A stretch of DNA of 64,000 nucleotides, from NCBI RefSeq assembly GCF_030272615.1, contig NC_081412.1, positions 105,588,296 to 105,652,295 on the forward strand. Reading direction: 5' to 3'. This stretch comes from Cryptomeria japonica (lineage: Eukaryota > Streptophyta > Pinopsida > Cupressales > Cupressaceae). The translations under genes were made by a program, and so were the position numbers. Under the pieces are notes generated by a model. The model had not been told where the DNA came from. It saw nothing but the letters and a program-made list of their open reading frames with translations, and did no database searches. Positions 22,323 through 34,172 of the stretch are shown here, one piece after another (position 1 is the first letter of the stretch; every line of letters begins with the position of its first letter).

Positions 22323-22607
22323 GTATTTTTGGGATATTCATTGTACATTATCTTTCATTCTTCGTCTCGGTTTTGGATTTTTGGTACTCTTTTTGGAAAT
22401 TTTGATGGTATTGATGTCAAAGGGGGAGATATATTGATATGAAAAATAAAAAGAGGGAGTTGTATACATTAGGAGGAGTATAGATGGAAAACTATGGAAG
22501 TATGGAGTATTTTGTATTGATGGATATTCAGCTCAAGGGGAGTAGGCTCATGATAAAACCAACAAATGAAACCATGATCATTTTTCACATTAGTGTTGCC
22601 ATCAATG

Positions 22608-22621
22608 CCAAAGGGGGAGAT
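22608..22621 (+). promoter_or_regulatory. E1 polypurine tract
   Basis: CAAAGGGGGAGAT directly precedes an LTR start TGTTC at 22622. It fixes E1 as a plus-strand element. Confidence 0.82.
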
Positions 22622-23543
22622 TGTTCAAAATTGACACTCAATTGGTTGGTTTTAATATATTGTCATTGATGGCAACAGGGCAATCTATTTTGGCTTCAAG
22701 TTTTGGTTCAATTGTGTACTGGCAGGCACTTCACAGACACTTCACCGACACTAGCACTGACAGGATGGAAGGAATTTTTTTAGGTTACCAGCAATGCAAG
22801 CAAACATGGTTTAGAATAAGGTTATTGGTATTGAAGGCCGACATCTTTTGGATTTGACATCGGCAATTGTTTTTGATATTCATGTATTTATGTTATCTAG
22901 CCGACATGTATATTGATATTGTAATTACCTTAGTAAGCCGACATAAGGCATGATGAATTGTAAAGGGTATATAGGTCAGTTGGTTATATCATTTTGAAAG
23001 ATGATATAAATGAGTATATATGGAATATGAAGGAAATGATAAAAGAAATGCGAAACATATGAGAGAGATCATGCATGTGAGGATATTTATGTAAAGGGGT
23101 ATTCTGGTAAGGGTTTAGGGTTTCAAACTAGAATAGATAGAGCCTAACCGGAACTGTATTCAGGCATAGAAGATGCTATCTTAGAAGTTCATTCATTTTT
23201 CCGGATTGTAGTCTAGATTTGTATGTAGTCAGTGAGGCTCCTTTTGGGATTGATAAGTGTGCTCTAGGCTATAAGCCTTCCTACAAGTATAGGCCCCTAT
23301 ATTTTGTAATATCTCTTCATATGGCCAATGAATTGATATTGTGGGTCACAAATCCCACCATGGTTTTTCCTCTTTGAGGTTTTCCATGTATAATTCTATT
23401 TGTTATGGTATTCATTTATGTGGTTGGCTTACTGGTTGCTTTACTTCTTTCAATTCTATATGTACCGGTATACCGATTGGTGTATGCATGTTTTAAAAAG
23501 GTTAAAATTTATCATACCGATAGAACACTGATTCACCCCCTCG
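22622..23543 (+). repeat. E1 3' LTR, truncated at its end
   Basis: Starts TGTTCAAAATTGAC after the polypurine tract and holds the TGTCATTGATGGCAAC motif at 22661-22676. It aligns with the E6 LTR (62628-63858), for example CCGGATTGTAGTCTAGA and AGTGTGCTCTAGGCTAT. It reaches the near-terminal CACTGATTCACCCCCTC but not the expected final CTAACA, so the last few dozen bases appear lost at about 23543. Confidence 0.8.
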
Positions 23544-24498
23544 GAAAAGATATTCAAGAAGTCCATAGTTAATGTGCTACTTGATGAAGGGATTGATGAT
23601 ATTAGGCCTGTTAGGACCCTCCTGGTGAAGGGATTGACAATATCAGGCCTGTTAGGACCTACTCGATTAAGGGATTTTAATACTATTGCAACTGTTAGGG
23701 AACAACAGGTAAATGACCTGATCAATGCACTTTTTGTTTTCTATTATAGATCTATTTCAGCTCCAATCTGCTTCGTAAATGCAGACATCTCAATCTGATT
23801 TGGTACACTCTCCTTCTCTGATCACCGACACAAAATCTGTTCTAAAAAAATCGACCTAAATACACTTTTCAACTAGGTTAGTTACATAACTCTAACCAAA
23901 TTCAAAATACATTGAATTTACTTCATAGATCATATCAGATCATTACAAATCATTACAGATCATCATACAGGTCATTACAACAAAGTTCAAGACAATTTTA
24001 GTCATTGAATGATCATAACACATCACCACACATCAATCTGATAAGTTGGCAAACCCTTAACACATTCTGCTAAGCACTTCACTATTTCCCAAGAAATTTT
24101 CTCCTTGATCATTCTCAAACAACATCTTATTACTTCACATGAATTTTGACATGTCATCACCACCTTATCAACATGATAATATTCACCACCAAACCATAAA
24201 ACATTACCAGTCAAAGATCTTGTCACTGATTCTCAAACTCTACACTAAATATACAATAGTACATGACTTCCTATTCTCCAAACATGATGTGGTTCTAGTC
24301 ATAGACTCATTATAATGTCATATGTATACATTCAAAACTGCAACACCTAACATAACACAGATCTCTATCACAACCATCTCCTTCTCAATTACTGCTTACT
24401 GGTTCACTGTCAACTTAGATGTTTTGGTGTCCAGCTCAATTCTTTACTGGTTATACTATACTTAGATAACTTAGATGATATACTAGGCATAGACAAAT
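23544..24498. other. Unassigned sequence with a 41-bp duplication
   Basis: No gene recognised. Two units of GAAGGGATTGATGATATTAG-type sequence start at 23586 and 23627. Further on is a cluster of GATCATTACA-like words near 23930-23980. The rest is AT-rich and featureless. Confidence 0.6.
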
Positions 24499-25634
24499 AG
24501 TTAGGCCCAATATGGAAAGCTAATGTACTGAGAGGGGAGGGGTGAATCAGTACTCCAAAACTTTTCTTGAATAATAACTTTACTGTTATGCATAAACAGA
24601 ATAGTGCAGTAACATAGAATAAAGTTAAAGCAAATAGATAACAATCATACATGATTCACTCCATAACACATATATTTTGGTTACGCAGAAACTCTTGGTT
24701 AGAGAGAAAAACTGCGGTGGGGATGGCACCCACAACTTCACTATTTCAATAATAAAGAGTGCTTGATTAGAGCTACATTAAAGCTATTTCTGATAGCTTA
24801 CCCTGTTAGGAGTAACAAGATCTTTTAGATCTACCTTGCTAAAGGATTTTACAACATTTATTCTGAATGTTGCACCTAGTTAGAGGCTTTACAATTTATA
24901 GACTTGATTAGAGTCTTTTACCCTGTTAAAGGTTTCTCTTTCAACTTCACAATATTACAATAAAATCATTACAAATATCTGCAACTTTACATCTGAAATG
25001 TTATAGCAGATTCTATATGCTCAGAATAGATTACCTTTCTTATAGCATACCTCGGTAACCCATATAGTAACTCGGTAAACCCTTCTGTTTACTCTGTTCT
25101 TCGACTGTTCTCTAAAAACCTCATCGGTGACCTCTGTGTCTCTGTAACAGTCTTCTTACACATATCTATACACCCTTAACTCATGTTATATCAATAGATC
25201 TCTTAAGATGGTGATCTAATTCATTGCTTCGATCTTACAAACATGATTCCTTGAATGAATAACTATACAAAATATTTAATTGGTTAGATTGATCTCAAAA
25301 TCATACACAATCTTCTGGTGCAATTTCCAATGTGATAACAGTTAGACGTGCCTCGATCTTGTAAGATGTTTTCATATGCATATCCAAGTTCAATGTATCT
25401 GGTAACACGTTTCACTTGGTGTGTCATCTTTACTGCTCGGTAGTCATAAAAAGATACTTGGTAGAAAACTCGGTGTATATTGCGTTTTGTGACTACTTTC
25501 CTCTATAACTGACTAGACTGTGTATACCGACTTCTCTGTGTATATCGACTGCATGATTCGGTAGTGCTAACTGACTAGAGTATATAGTATGACTTTAAAT
25601 ATAAAAACTAATGGAAACTTGATAAGTAGTAACA
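24499..25634 (-). repeat. E3 3' LTR (1136 bp)
   Basis: Starts AGTTAGGCCC (terminal T changed) and ends AAGTAGTAACA. It aligns along its length with 31349-32484; by eye about 5% of sites differ in the first 400 bp, most of them C/T or G/A. Confidence 0.93.
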
Positions 25635-25650
25635 ATCTCCCCTTTTGACA
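25635..25650 (-). promoter_or_regulatory. E3 polypurine tract
   Basis: Minus strand TGTCAAAAGGGGAGAT abuts the LTR start TGTTACTAC. Between here and the ORF2 stop at 26006 lie about 350 bp of 3' leader with more purine tracts (near 25780, 25880, 25935 and 25980) and no gene. Confidence 0.85.
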
Positions 25651-26005
25651 TTAGTTGAGATGTTTGACAAAACTACTTTCAAAGTCATAACTCAAAAATC
25701 TATATACTTTGCAAAATGACTACACTAGACAATATATACAATAGTCAATGAAATAGTATATTTAGATATACTCCCCTTATCATTATACTATACATAACTC
25801 TGATTTTGCATGCTCGGTTCTGTGCTTGTGTGCTCTAGTTACTGTCCTTGGATACTCTGCATACTCTGCTCGGTATACTCCCCTTGTATACAATACTTTG
25901 AATATTGTATCAAAACTATATCACCAAAACTGTATCATTCCCCAAATATATAGTATTTATCCCCTTATATAGTATCACTCCCCCTTTTTGACAAACATCA
26001 AAAAC

Positions 26006-29000
26006 TTAATTTCCATCCGGGGGTGGTAACTGATCAAAAATAGATTTATACTTCTTCCGAGCATCGGTGAGAGCGACAGAGAGTGCATCCTTTACACTTT
26101 CCATTAAAGAAGTTTGTGCTTGAATATCAGCCAATAGGGATATTAAGCCATCAAGAGTGCTTCCCTCTTGTGTAGTAGATAGGCATGTAGCTCGGTTAAT
26201 CTATTCTTGAATTGATGAAAGATGAGAAGGAATAATGTCTAGAGTGTCATTATGTCCATCCTAATCTTGTGTTCTTGATTTTTGAGTTCCAGTTGTTAAG
26301 CCATGAGTTGTCGAAGCTTTGTATAAAAATTCTGAACTGAATTGGGCTCAGTGGTCAACTTATTTGAGAGATTGGTGATCTCTTTCTCAATTGCATCAGT
26401 TTTATTCTTTATATCTTTAACGAATATAGAAAATGTGCAAAGTTTTTGAAATAAATAAAGAATATGCTTGAGTTGAGGGGACAACTCAACAATGAATTTG
26501 ACAAGCTTGACTTTCCCAATAGCTAGAGCTTTTTGTACCTCTTCTATCATTTTTGCAGTAAGCTCATTGTCTTTTAGCTTGCTCAAGTACTCAGATGCAT
26601 CAACTCCAGATGTTTCTATTTGATTAAGGAGTTCATCCAGTTGAATATGGATGGCTGCATCGGTTGACACTGTAGCTGATGGTAGTATATCTATCAGCAA
26701 TGTCCTCACCTTCTAAAGTACTTTATTCTTCTTTTGAATGGCCATCTATTTCTCTTGTTTGGCCTTTGCTTTGCATAGTTCACCGAAATCAATAAGTGCT
26801 TGCCCCTTTAATTTTGAGATATCCACATTGGGCAACACTATTGGTTTAGATAAATCAACTTTGAAACTATTCTTTTTCACCTTCTTCTCTTTACCTTTGG
26901 TTGGTTGGACCAAGACAATAGCTTGAGAGGCTTGTTGACCCTCGGTAGGTTGCTCGATAGAGGCAACACTTTGATCGGTTCCTATAGCTGTTGTGGTGTC
27001 TTTCAGTGTCTTCGTACTGGGTGCCTTAGATGCTACATTTTTGTTGCTCAAGGGTGCTTGAGAGGTCATTTCTTGAGTTGTACCTTCTGCTACTTCAGAC
27101 TAGTGACCTTTGGTGCCTTGTGCTATATCCTGAGGAGCTTCGGTAGAGATAGGTTGATTGATCAGTGGGTAAGGTTGAACTTGTTCTAAAATGGATTCAC
27201 TAGATACAAGTTTTGCATATGTTGTGCCTTCGATCATTTCCTGCTCAGGTGCTTCTACATCCATGACATCTTCATCAATTTGAATAGTGTCAGTCGGGTC
27301 TTGCTTGGTAGCATCAAGACCTTGCTCTGTGACATCAGGATCTTGTTCGGTGACATCAACAATTTCAACTTGAGATTGTTCACGACATCCTTAGTTTTGA
27401 AGATTTCCTACCATTTTGCTTTTGTCTCATTTTCTACATCAATATATAGCCCATTCATCAGTTTTAAGGCTCTCTATTTGATAAGAAATTTGGAATTGTA
27501 GGTTGTCAAATGTTCCTTTATTTTTGCTACAGACATATCAGGAAATAGATGGACTAGACTCCGTTCTCTAATTTGTTTCTCTGAGTCCATTGCATATTTC
27601 CACCTATTATCAATATGCAAGTAAAGTTCATTTGGAAGTGACTTTACTAGTTCTAATGGAGCTAGCCGAAACTTTAGAAGTGTGCAAATAATAGCTTCTT
27701 CAATTTGTCTCTTCTCATCATTATTCCTAGTCTCATACTTGACATATCTAAATCCTACAAATCCACCATATTCTTTTAGATTGGCACAGAAGTTTTCAAC
27801 ACTATGAATATTTACCTTCTTGCTCTTTACAATCTGGAATTAATTTGCATCATCAGATTTTGTATCACTAGACTCTTTTGCCAAAATGAGTCTCCGAGTA
27901 GATTTCTTGTAGGTCTTGGTTACCTTGGGAGCAGTAACACTCTTTTGTCTCTTACACAGTGATGTAGTTGATGCTCTTGTGTTAGGTCTCTTTGTTGGTG
28001 GAGTCGGTAGGGCCTTTGAAGTGTCCAGTTTCTTTCTTTTCAACACTTTACCCTTATGCAATTCAGTGCTCAATGTTATTTTTGCCTCTTGAGCTTCTGA
28101 TTCCTCTTCAGTGATGGCAAGAGTGCCTTTGACAGGTGTAGAGGAGGATTCTTCTCCAAATTTCTCAGATAAAACCTTTATCATCTTTGTAGCCTTTCTT
28201 GTAGCTTTGGGTACTACAATGCTCATTTTTACTTTTTCCTTAACTTCTTCATAAGTTCCATATCTTAGCTCAGTAGCATGCCTTGGTAATGTGACATATG
28301 CATTAATTTGCTATTGTGTGATATCAAAGTCAATCTGGTAACCCATTGGTGGCAAAGATTGAGTCCTCGGTTCCACAACATTCACATAACAGTAATCAGT
28401 GTCTACCTCAAAGCATATATCATCCTTATATTTCTCTACCAGTTGGGGTGGAATCCGGTACCTGTTGTGCATCTTCTCTTGAAATTTGCTGAAGTAGTCA
28501 TCCATTATATCATTGAAATTATCTCCCAACTTCTTGATAAAGTCATTAATTTGATGGGTGATTGGTTGGTGTAGCTCCCAAACTACTTTACCAACTGATG
28601 GAAAGAATTTCTCAAAGTAGAAAAACATGCATACAAGAAGTGAACCAAAATTTAGTGTACTTGCCAAGTTGTTTTTCTTCGGCTTCCTTATTGTGTTCAA
28701 ATTCTCAAACAAGTTCTTCAATAGCACTTCACATAAGTCAACTTTCATTCCCTTTTTCACAATTTTATAGGCTAAGTCAACTGCGGCACAGGGTACACTA
28801 TTTTCCCTTGTTGATTGGAAGAAACAGTAACCGATTACTCTAATGGCAAACTTAAGTTCTGCATTAGTGACATTGTTCAGTTTTAATCCTCTGTAATTAG
28901 ATTCTACTCCGGTTAAACTGATTAAATCCTTCTGTGATATCATCTTCTGAGCTAGTGCATGATCATAGATAGGATAACCGGTGATCACATGAATGATTTC

Positions 29001-29387
29001 CTTGGTGATTTTGAATGGTTGCTCTTCTAGCCACATGAAATCATCACAAACTCTGCTCAAAACAAACTTAACCCATTGGGGTTTGAACACACGAGGGTAG
29101 GTTAGGGCTTCAGTCAATCCCTTGATTCTGATGTGTTCAAACTTGCTATTTAATACACCATCAGTACATAATTCATCATAGGTGTCTCTAATCTCAACAT
29201 GATCAAGTTCTTCAACATGACATTTGGTGAAGAATCTAACATCTTCAACTAACAAGACTCGATTCGGGATGAGTGAAAAGGTGGTTTTATCATCCGGTTC
29301 AGAGGTGACTCTAGGAGTCAAAGTGTATTTCAGTGAGGGTTTCTCCACATTCTTGACAACTATGGGATCTTGGATCTTGGGTGCCAT
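26006..29387 (-). pseudogene. E3 ORF2: large accessory protein related to that of E1
   Basis: Starts at ATG 29387-29385 (MAPKIQDPIVVKNVEKPSL). The globular part (to about 28320) is open for 358 codons and shares KITKE, LLVCMFFYF, VEKYKDDICF and MGYQIDF with E1. A stop at 28313-28311 is followed in frame by a basic/Ser-Thr-rich region and, after a TAA near 27840, by about 120 more codons (GGFVGFRYVKYET). A frameshift near 27390 leads into a VTEQDPD-type 7-residue repeat (three units), then a Gln/Thr/Lys-rich region and a coiled-coil C-terminus. After another shift near 26240 it ends FDQLPPPDGN at TAA 26006-26008. No named domain recognised; not a polymerase, protease or integrase. Confidence 0.75.
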
Positions 29388-29933
29388 TGTAGATTTCAGG
29401 TAAAAACTTAGGAAACTATCCTTAGGGTTTGACGGTTTACAAACGACAGACACTTCACACTCAGCAGATAATAGCAATTTGATAAGATCGGTAAACTAGC
29501 TTGAAAATGCGATGAGATTTGATGTAAAGACCTTGGATTCACTTTGAATGAAGTTTGATCACCTTGATTCGCTCTACTCTGCTCTTTTGAAAACTTGGTG
29601 AATGTAAATGACCGCGAAAATGCTTTTAAGTACACAAAATACCTTATCAGGCTCCGTGCGGGTTAGGTCAAAACATTAAATGCACTCGGTTTACCTTTAA
29701 CCGATTTACTCTCCTCTTTTTTTTTAACTGAGTAACCAAATTTCCTTCATTTACCGACTTGACAGGCTTCCTGTATTCACTGACTTGACGGGTTTCCTAT
29801 AAAGTACTTTTGATAGAATTTCAAACTTACTAATGCATCTTAACTATGCAAATTTTAAATTTTGTACATAATAGAATAGGAACTGTTATGATTTTAACCT
29901 TCAGAGAATGCAGTCCCTTCATACCTTTTCTGA
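29388..29933. other. Spacer between E3 ORF1 and ORF2
   Basis: No coding sequence recognised. On the minus strand an open frame (29635-29408) covers part of it but is not conserved with anything I can identify. It may hold the leader or promoter for ORF2. Confidence 0.5.
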
Positions 29934-31286
29934 TTAATTTGGAATAGGTGCACCTAACTCGGTAGGTAAGGTGCTTTCTTCCTTTGACACAATTTCCTTC
30001 TTTTTCCAAATCATCTTTAATTTCTCTTTTATTTCTTCAGTGTCTCCTCTAGGTTGATCTCTGCAATCTCCAGCTAAATGTCCAACTTTGTGACAATGAA
30101 AACATGCCATACCAGGATTTCTCCATGATCTTCGGTTGTTCATTCCAAACCTTATAAAATAGTTGGCACTTATATGTCCATATCTTCCACAACATTCACA
30201 CTATATCCTTGTGTTGTAATCCCATGGTATTGCTGCATATTGTCAGTAAGGATCTGTGTGAGTTCGGTAACCTCTAGTGTTTACTCAATGTGCAGACCAC
30301 ATGTGGTTCTTTCGCTTAAGCCAGCACTTCTCAGTACTATGTCCATATCTATTGCAGTTTCTACAAAACCCTTTGAATTTTTCTTTCTGATAGTTGTTAA
30401 TAGACTTTGTCCTACATTGATTAAATGTGTGACCATATTTATTGCAATTGTAACAATAATTATTGGACTTAGTGATATTCGGTTGCTTACCTTTTCTGAT
30501 TTGGCACATGTTGGTAGCATGACCTTGATTTCCACAGTAGTAGCAAATAGGCTTCTTTCTTTTGATGTTATTCCTATTTCCAGCTTGCTTTGATGATTCT
30601 CCTCTCTCGATAGTATGAATCCCTTTCTCGGTAGAGTTTTTTCCTTTGTAACCAAGTCCTGCATCTTTGTTGGGTCTTCTTGTATTCAGTTGCTCATCCA
30701 ACATCTTTGATGCTTCATAACTCTTCTTCAATGTTTCTTTGGATTTCTTCTCTGTTTCAAGTTCATCAGTCAACCTTGATACTTCAAGTTTCAATGCTTG
30801 ATTTTCATCATTCTTCAAAATTGCTTCACGATGTGCATAACCTAGGTGATCTGTCATATTTTGTTGAATCCCAGTCAACCCTATGATTTCATCATTCTTA
30901 TTAGATACTAAGACTTCAAGTTGTTGTTTCTCTCTTTGTAGATCTCTTTCTTTATCCTCAGTTGTCCTCAATGCATCTAGATTTTCAGTCATCTGTGTAC
31001 TTAAATGTTCTTGTTCTCTTTTCATTGCTTTTAGTTGATCAACCAATGCTTTGTTCTTTTCTTTCAATACTCCAATGATTTCTTCAGTTTCTTCAGATAT
31101 ACTATTCTTAGATGATGTCTCAATTTGTTCTACTAACTCTTGAGAATCTTGCAAGTCATCAGATAATCTTCTTCTTACTTTCAGAGATTTTTGCATTTGC
31201 CTTTGCATGTCCGCAATCACTTGATTAGCATGATCCAGCTCTTCTTGCAAATATACAATCCTTCGAGATTGTTTATAGCCTTCCAT
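29934..31286 (-). pseudogene. E3 ORF1: coiled-coil protein with five zinc knuckles (Gag-like)
   Basis: Starts at ATG 31286-31284 (MEGYKQSRRIVYLQEELDH), 49 bp after the primer site; the frame is open further upstream into the LTR, which I take as chance. Residues about 8-200 are a long Leu/Glu/Lys heptad coiled coil. Zinc knuckles follow: CYYCGNQGHATNMC (about 30545), CYNCNKYGHTFNQC (about 30455), CRNCNRYGHSTEKC (about 30365), a degenerate one lacking its last Cys (about 30195) and CFHCHKVGHLAGDC (about 30104). Three stops near 30285-30190 (TGA, TGA, TAG) split the frame without shifting it. Knuckles bind RNA in Gag proteins; the usual copia Gag core is absent, so packaging and multimerisation by the coiled coil is inference. 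Confidence 0.8.
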
Positions 31287-31334
31287 TGATAAGATCTTTC
31301 TCTTTAGGTAGTTAAACCCTTTTTCAAGATTCAA

Positions 31335-31346
31335 GCTCTGATACCA
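31335..31346 (-). other. E3 primer binding site (tRNA-Met initiator)
   Basis: Minus strand TGGTATCAGAGC two bases inside the right LTR. Same type as in E2. Confidence 0.95.
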
Positions 31347-31348
31347 AT

Positions 31349-32484
31349 TGTTAGGCCCAATATGGAAAGCTAATGTACTGAGAGGGGAGGGGTGAATCAG
31401 TACTCCAAAACTTTTCTTGAATAATAACTTTACTGTTATGCATAAATAGAATAGTGTAGTAACATAAAATAAAGTTAAAGCAAATAGATAACAATCATAC
31501 ATGATTCACTCCATAACACATATATTTTGGTTATGTAGAAACTCTTGGTTAAAGAGAAAAATTGCGGTGGGGATGGCACCCACAACTTCACTACTGCAAT
31601 AATAAAGAGTGCTCGATTAGAGCTACATTTTAGCTATTTCTAATAGCTTACTCTGTTAGGAGTAACAAGATTTGTTATATCTACCTTGCTAAAAGATTTT
31701 ACAACATTTATTTTGAATGTTGCACCTGGTTAGAGGCTTTACAATTTATAGACTTGATCAGAGCCTTTTACTGTGTTAAAGGTTTCTCTTTCAACTTCAC
31801 AATATTACAATAAAATCATTACAAATATCTGCAACTTTACATCTGAAATGTTATAGAAGATTCTATGTGCTTAGAATAGATTACCTTGCTTATAGCATAC
31901 CTTGATAACCCATATAGTAACTAGGTAAACCCTTCTATTTACTCTATTCTTCTACTGTTCTCTAAAAACCTTCTCAGTGACCTCTATGTCTCTATAACAG
32001 TCTTCTTACACATATCTATACACCCTTAACTCATGCTATATAAATAGATCTCTTAAGATGGTGATCTAATTCATTGCTTCGATCTTACAAACATGATTCC
32101 TTGAATGAATAACTATACAAAATATTTCATTGGTTAGATTGATCTCAAAATCATACACAATCTTCTGGTGCAATTTCCAATGTGATAACAGTTAGACATG
32201 CCTCGATCTTGTAACACGTTTTCATATGCATGTCCAGGTTCAATGTATCTGGTAACACGTTTCACTCAGTGTGTCATCTTTACTGCTCAGTATTCATAAA
32301 AAGATACTCGGTAGACAGCTTGGTGTATACTGTGTTCTGTGACTGCTTTCCTCTATAATCGACTAGACTGTGCATACCGACTTCTCTATGTATACCGACT
32401 GCATGATTCAGTAGTGCTAACTAACTAGAGTATATAGTATGACTTTGAATATAAAAACTAATGGCAACTTGATAAGTAGTAACA
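31349..32484 (-). repeat. E3 5' LTR (1136 bp)
   Basis: Starts TGTTAGGCCC and ends AAGTAGTAACA. A TATA-like CTATTTATATAGC on the minus strand lies near 32035-32050. Confidence 0.93.
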
Positions 32485-34172
32485 AAAACATGGTTTCCAT
32501 CAATGACAACATGAATAACCGATCATAGAGAATCATATCATAATTATATCATCACCAACAATCCATCAATATATCATCATATCAATATAATATTTTACCA
32601 ATACATCATCATCTCTATTAGTTATGCCAATATGCCAACAGGAATGCCATGATTGTTGAAGATGCATGAGGAGGATTTGTTGAAATGTCTTTAAAAAATT
32701 TAAAGCAAATGTAGATTTGCAAATATTCCATGACCCTACTCAACATCCTCCTTCCTGTGTTAATATTGGGGCTAAAAGAATGTGAACAATTGCTCAAACA
32801 TAGAGATGGTAAATCCCAAGACACATTATGTTTGCATGCACATTATTGTTGTGGGTGTGGTGACTAATAATTCATAGATTTCTTATTGTTTTGGGCATGA
32901 AGATCAACCATTGAGTTGCAACAATCAGAAGATGACATATACAGTTGGAACTTCATATCAAATACAATGATGAACTATGGCTTATGCGGTATATACTCCA
33001 AGTTACATTTTGAAATAAAGGATTGCAGAAATATGTAAATGGCTGCCTAAATAAAGATGATAATAGGCTCTGAACATCTTTTTAGTAGCAACAAGATATG
33101 GTTCTTTACTAAATAAAATAATCTATATCAAAACTTGAAAGAACGGATGCAGAGAATGAATTTGTTAAAGAGATATGAATTTTTAGTACCTTAGAATTGA
33201 ATCATAGAAAAGGTCATATTGAAAATGGGGATTTTAGGGGTAGTAATAAAGAATTATAGGGCTTTGTATGAAAACATTATCATAGAAAGCATCTGTAAAA
33301 TAAAGTAACAACATATTCATCACCAAATGGGTTGGAGGATATTAAGATGTTTTGTGGGAATGTGAGAGTTTTTTACTTAAAGGGTAAATCCTTTTGTTGC
33401 AAATGCTGTAATACTAAAATGTATTACTCACCCCCTTGAGGAATATCCACCAAAGATCCAAATAAAAGTGAAAGGGGATTGAGTGAAATAATTTGGCTGT
33501 AAGTAATTTGCATGTGAAAATTATTTTTGAATAATAACAAAGTGTTGCAATGACAACGTATTAAAAGGGAATACATTTTTAAAATGGAAATTATATTTGT
33601 ATGTGCAATGAAGGGGGAGGAGTGCAGTGTTAGGATGATATGAAGATTTTTTTTTACTTAAGGCAAAAGTATTCTAGAAAAATATGGGAGTTCATATTAA
33701 TAAGAATCGTATCCTACAATGGAAGGCTACAATGTTAAAAATGTGTAATTATTGTGCAAGGCAAGTGGAGCCTTATCCTCATCTAATGTATACTATGCAG
33801 TTATGATTATTCTTAGTTTACACTTGGGCAGGGATATTTTAGATAGGAGGATGTCTTCACCAAAGAGGGTTTCTATTTTTGGTCTGAGACAAAACACAGG
33901 TTATAGGCAGAGAAAGGAGAATACCATAAAGGGAATTTTCAATCAAGACAAAGACCATGATTCAAAAAAGGACAAATTAGTTTGTGATAACAAATGTGTG
34001 AGTTGAAATAGGTCATATTTTGGTGTGAAAGCATGGGAAAAGAAATGTGTGAGTCAGGAATTTTTTTCAGAATTGCCAAGTATCTCAAGTAGGTCCAAAG
34101 ATGCAAATGAATGTGCAAATCAAAGAGGGAAAATAAAGGAAAATTCAAATTTAGGAAAAATCCATGTGTCAA
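32485..34172. other. Unassigned AT-rich sequence
   Basis: No gene, LTR end or clear repeat recognised. Short open frames here (for example 33752-34006) look random. Near 32500-32620 there is a run of ATCATCAATAT-like words. Confidence 0.5.

Larger units (their letters stand above)
24499..32484 (-). mobile_element. E3: pol-less LTR retroelement with two accessory genes
   Basis: Two LTRs of identical length (1136 bp), a tRNA-Met primer site inside the right LTR, and a polypurine tract inside the left LTR define a complete minus-strand element of 7986 bp. The internal 5.7 kb holds two genes: a coiled-coil/zinc-knuckle protein (31286-29934) and a larger protein (29387-26006). I find no protease, integrase, RT or RNase H motif in any frame, and the two genes fill most of the space. 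It is therefore probably non-autonomous, depending on a copia helper. No clear target duplication: CAAAT precedes the left LTR and AAAAC follows the right one. Confidence 0.85.

Noticed and set aside
31287-31502. Upstream 72-codon extension of E3 ORF1
   Set aside because: It runs through the primer site into the LTR. The ATG at 31286, just after the primer site, is the sensible start.
24494-32489. Target-site duplication for E3
   Set aside because: CAAAT and AAAAC do not match, so none is claimed; the left terminus is mutated and recombination between copies is possible.
33752-34006. 84-codon frame as a small gene
   Set aside because: No homology, no codon pattern beyond chance, and AT-rich surroundings.
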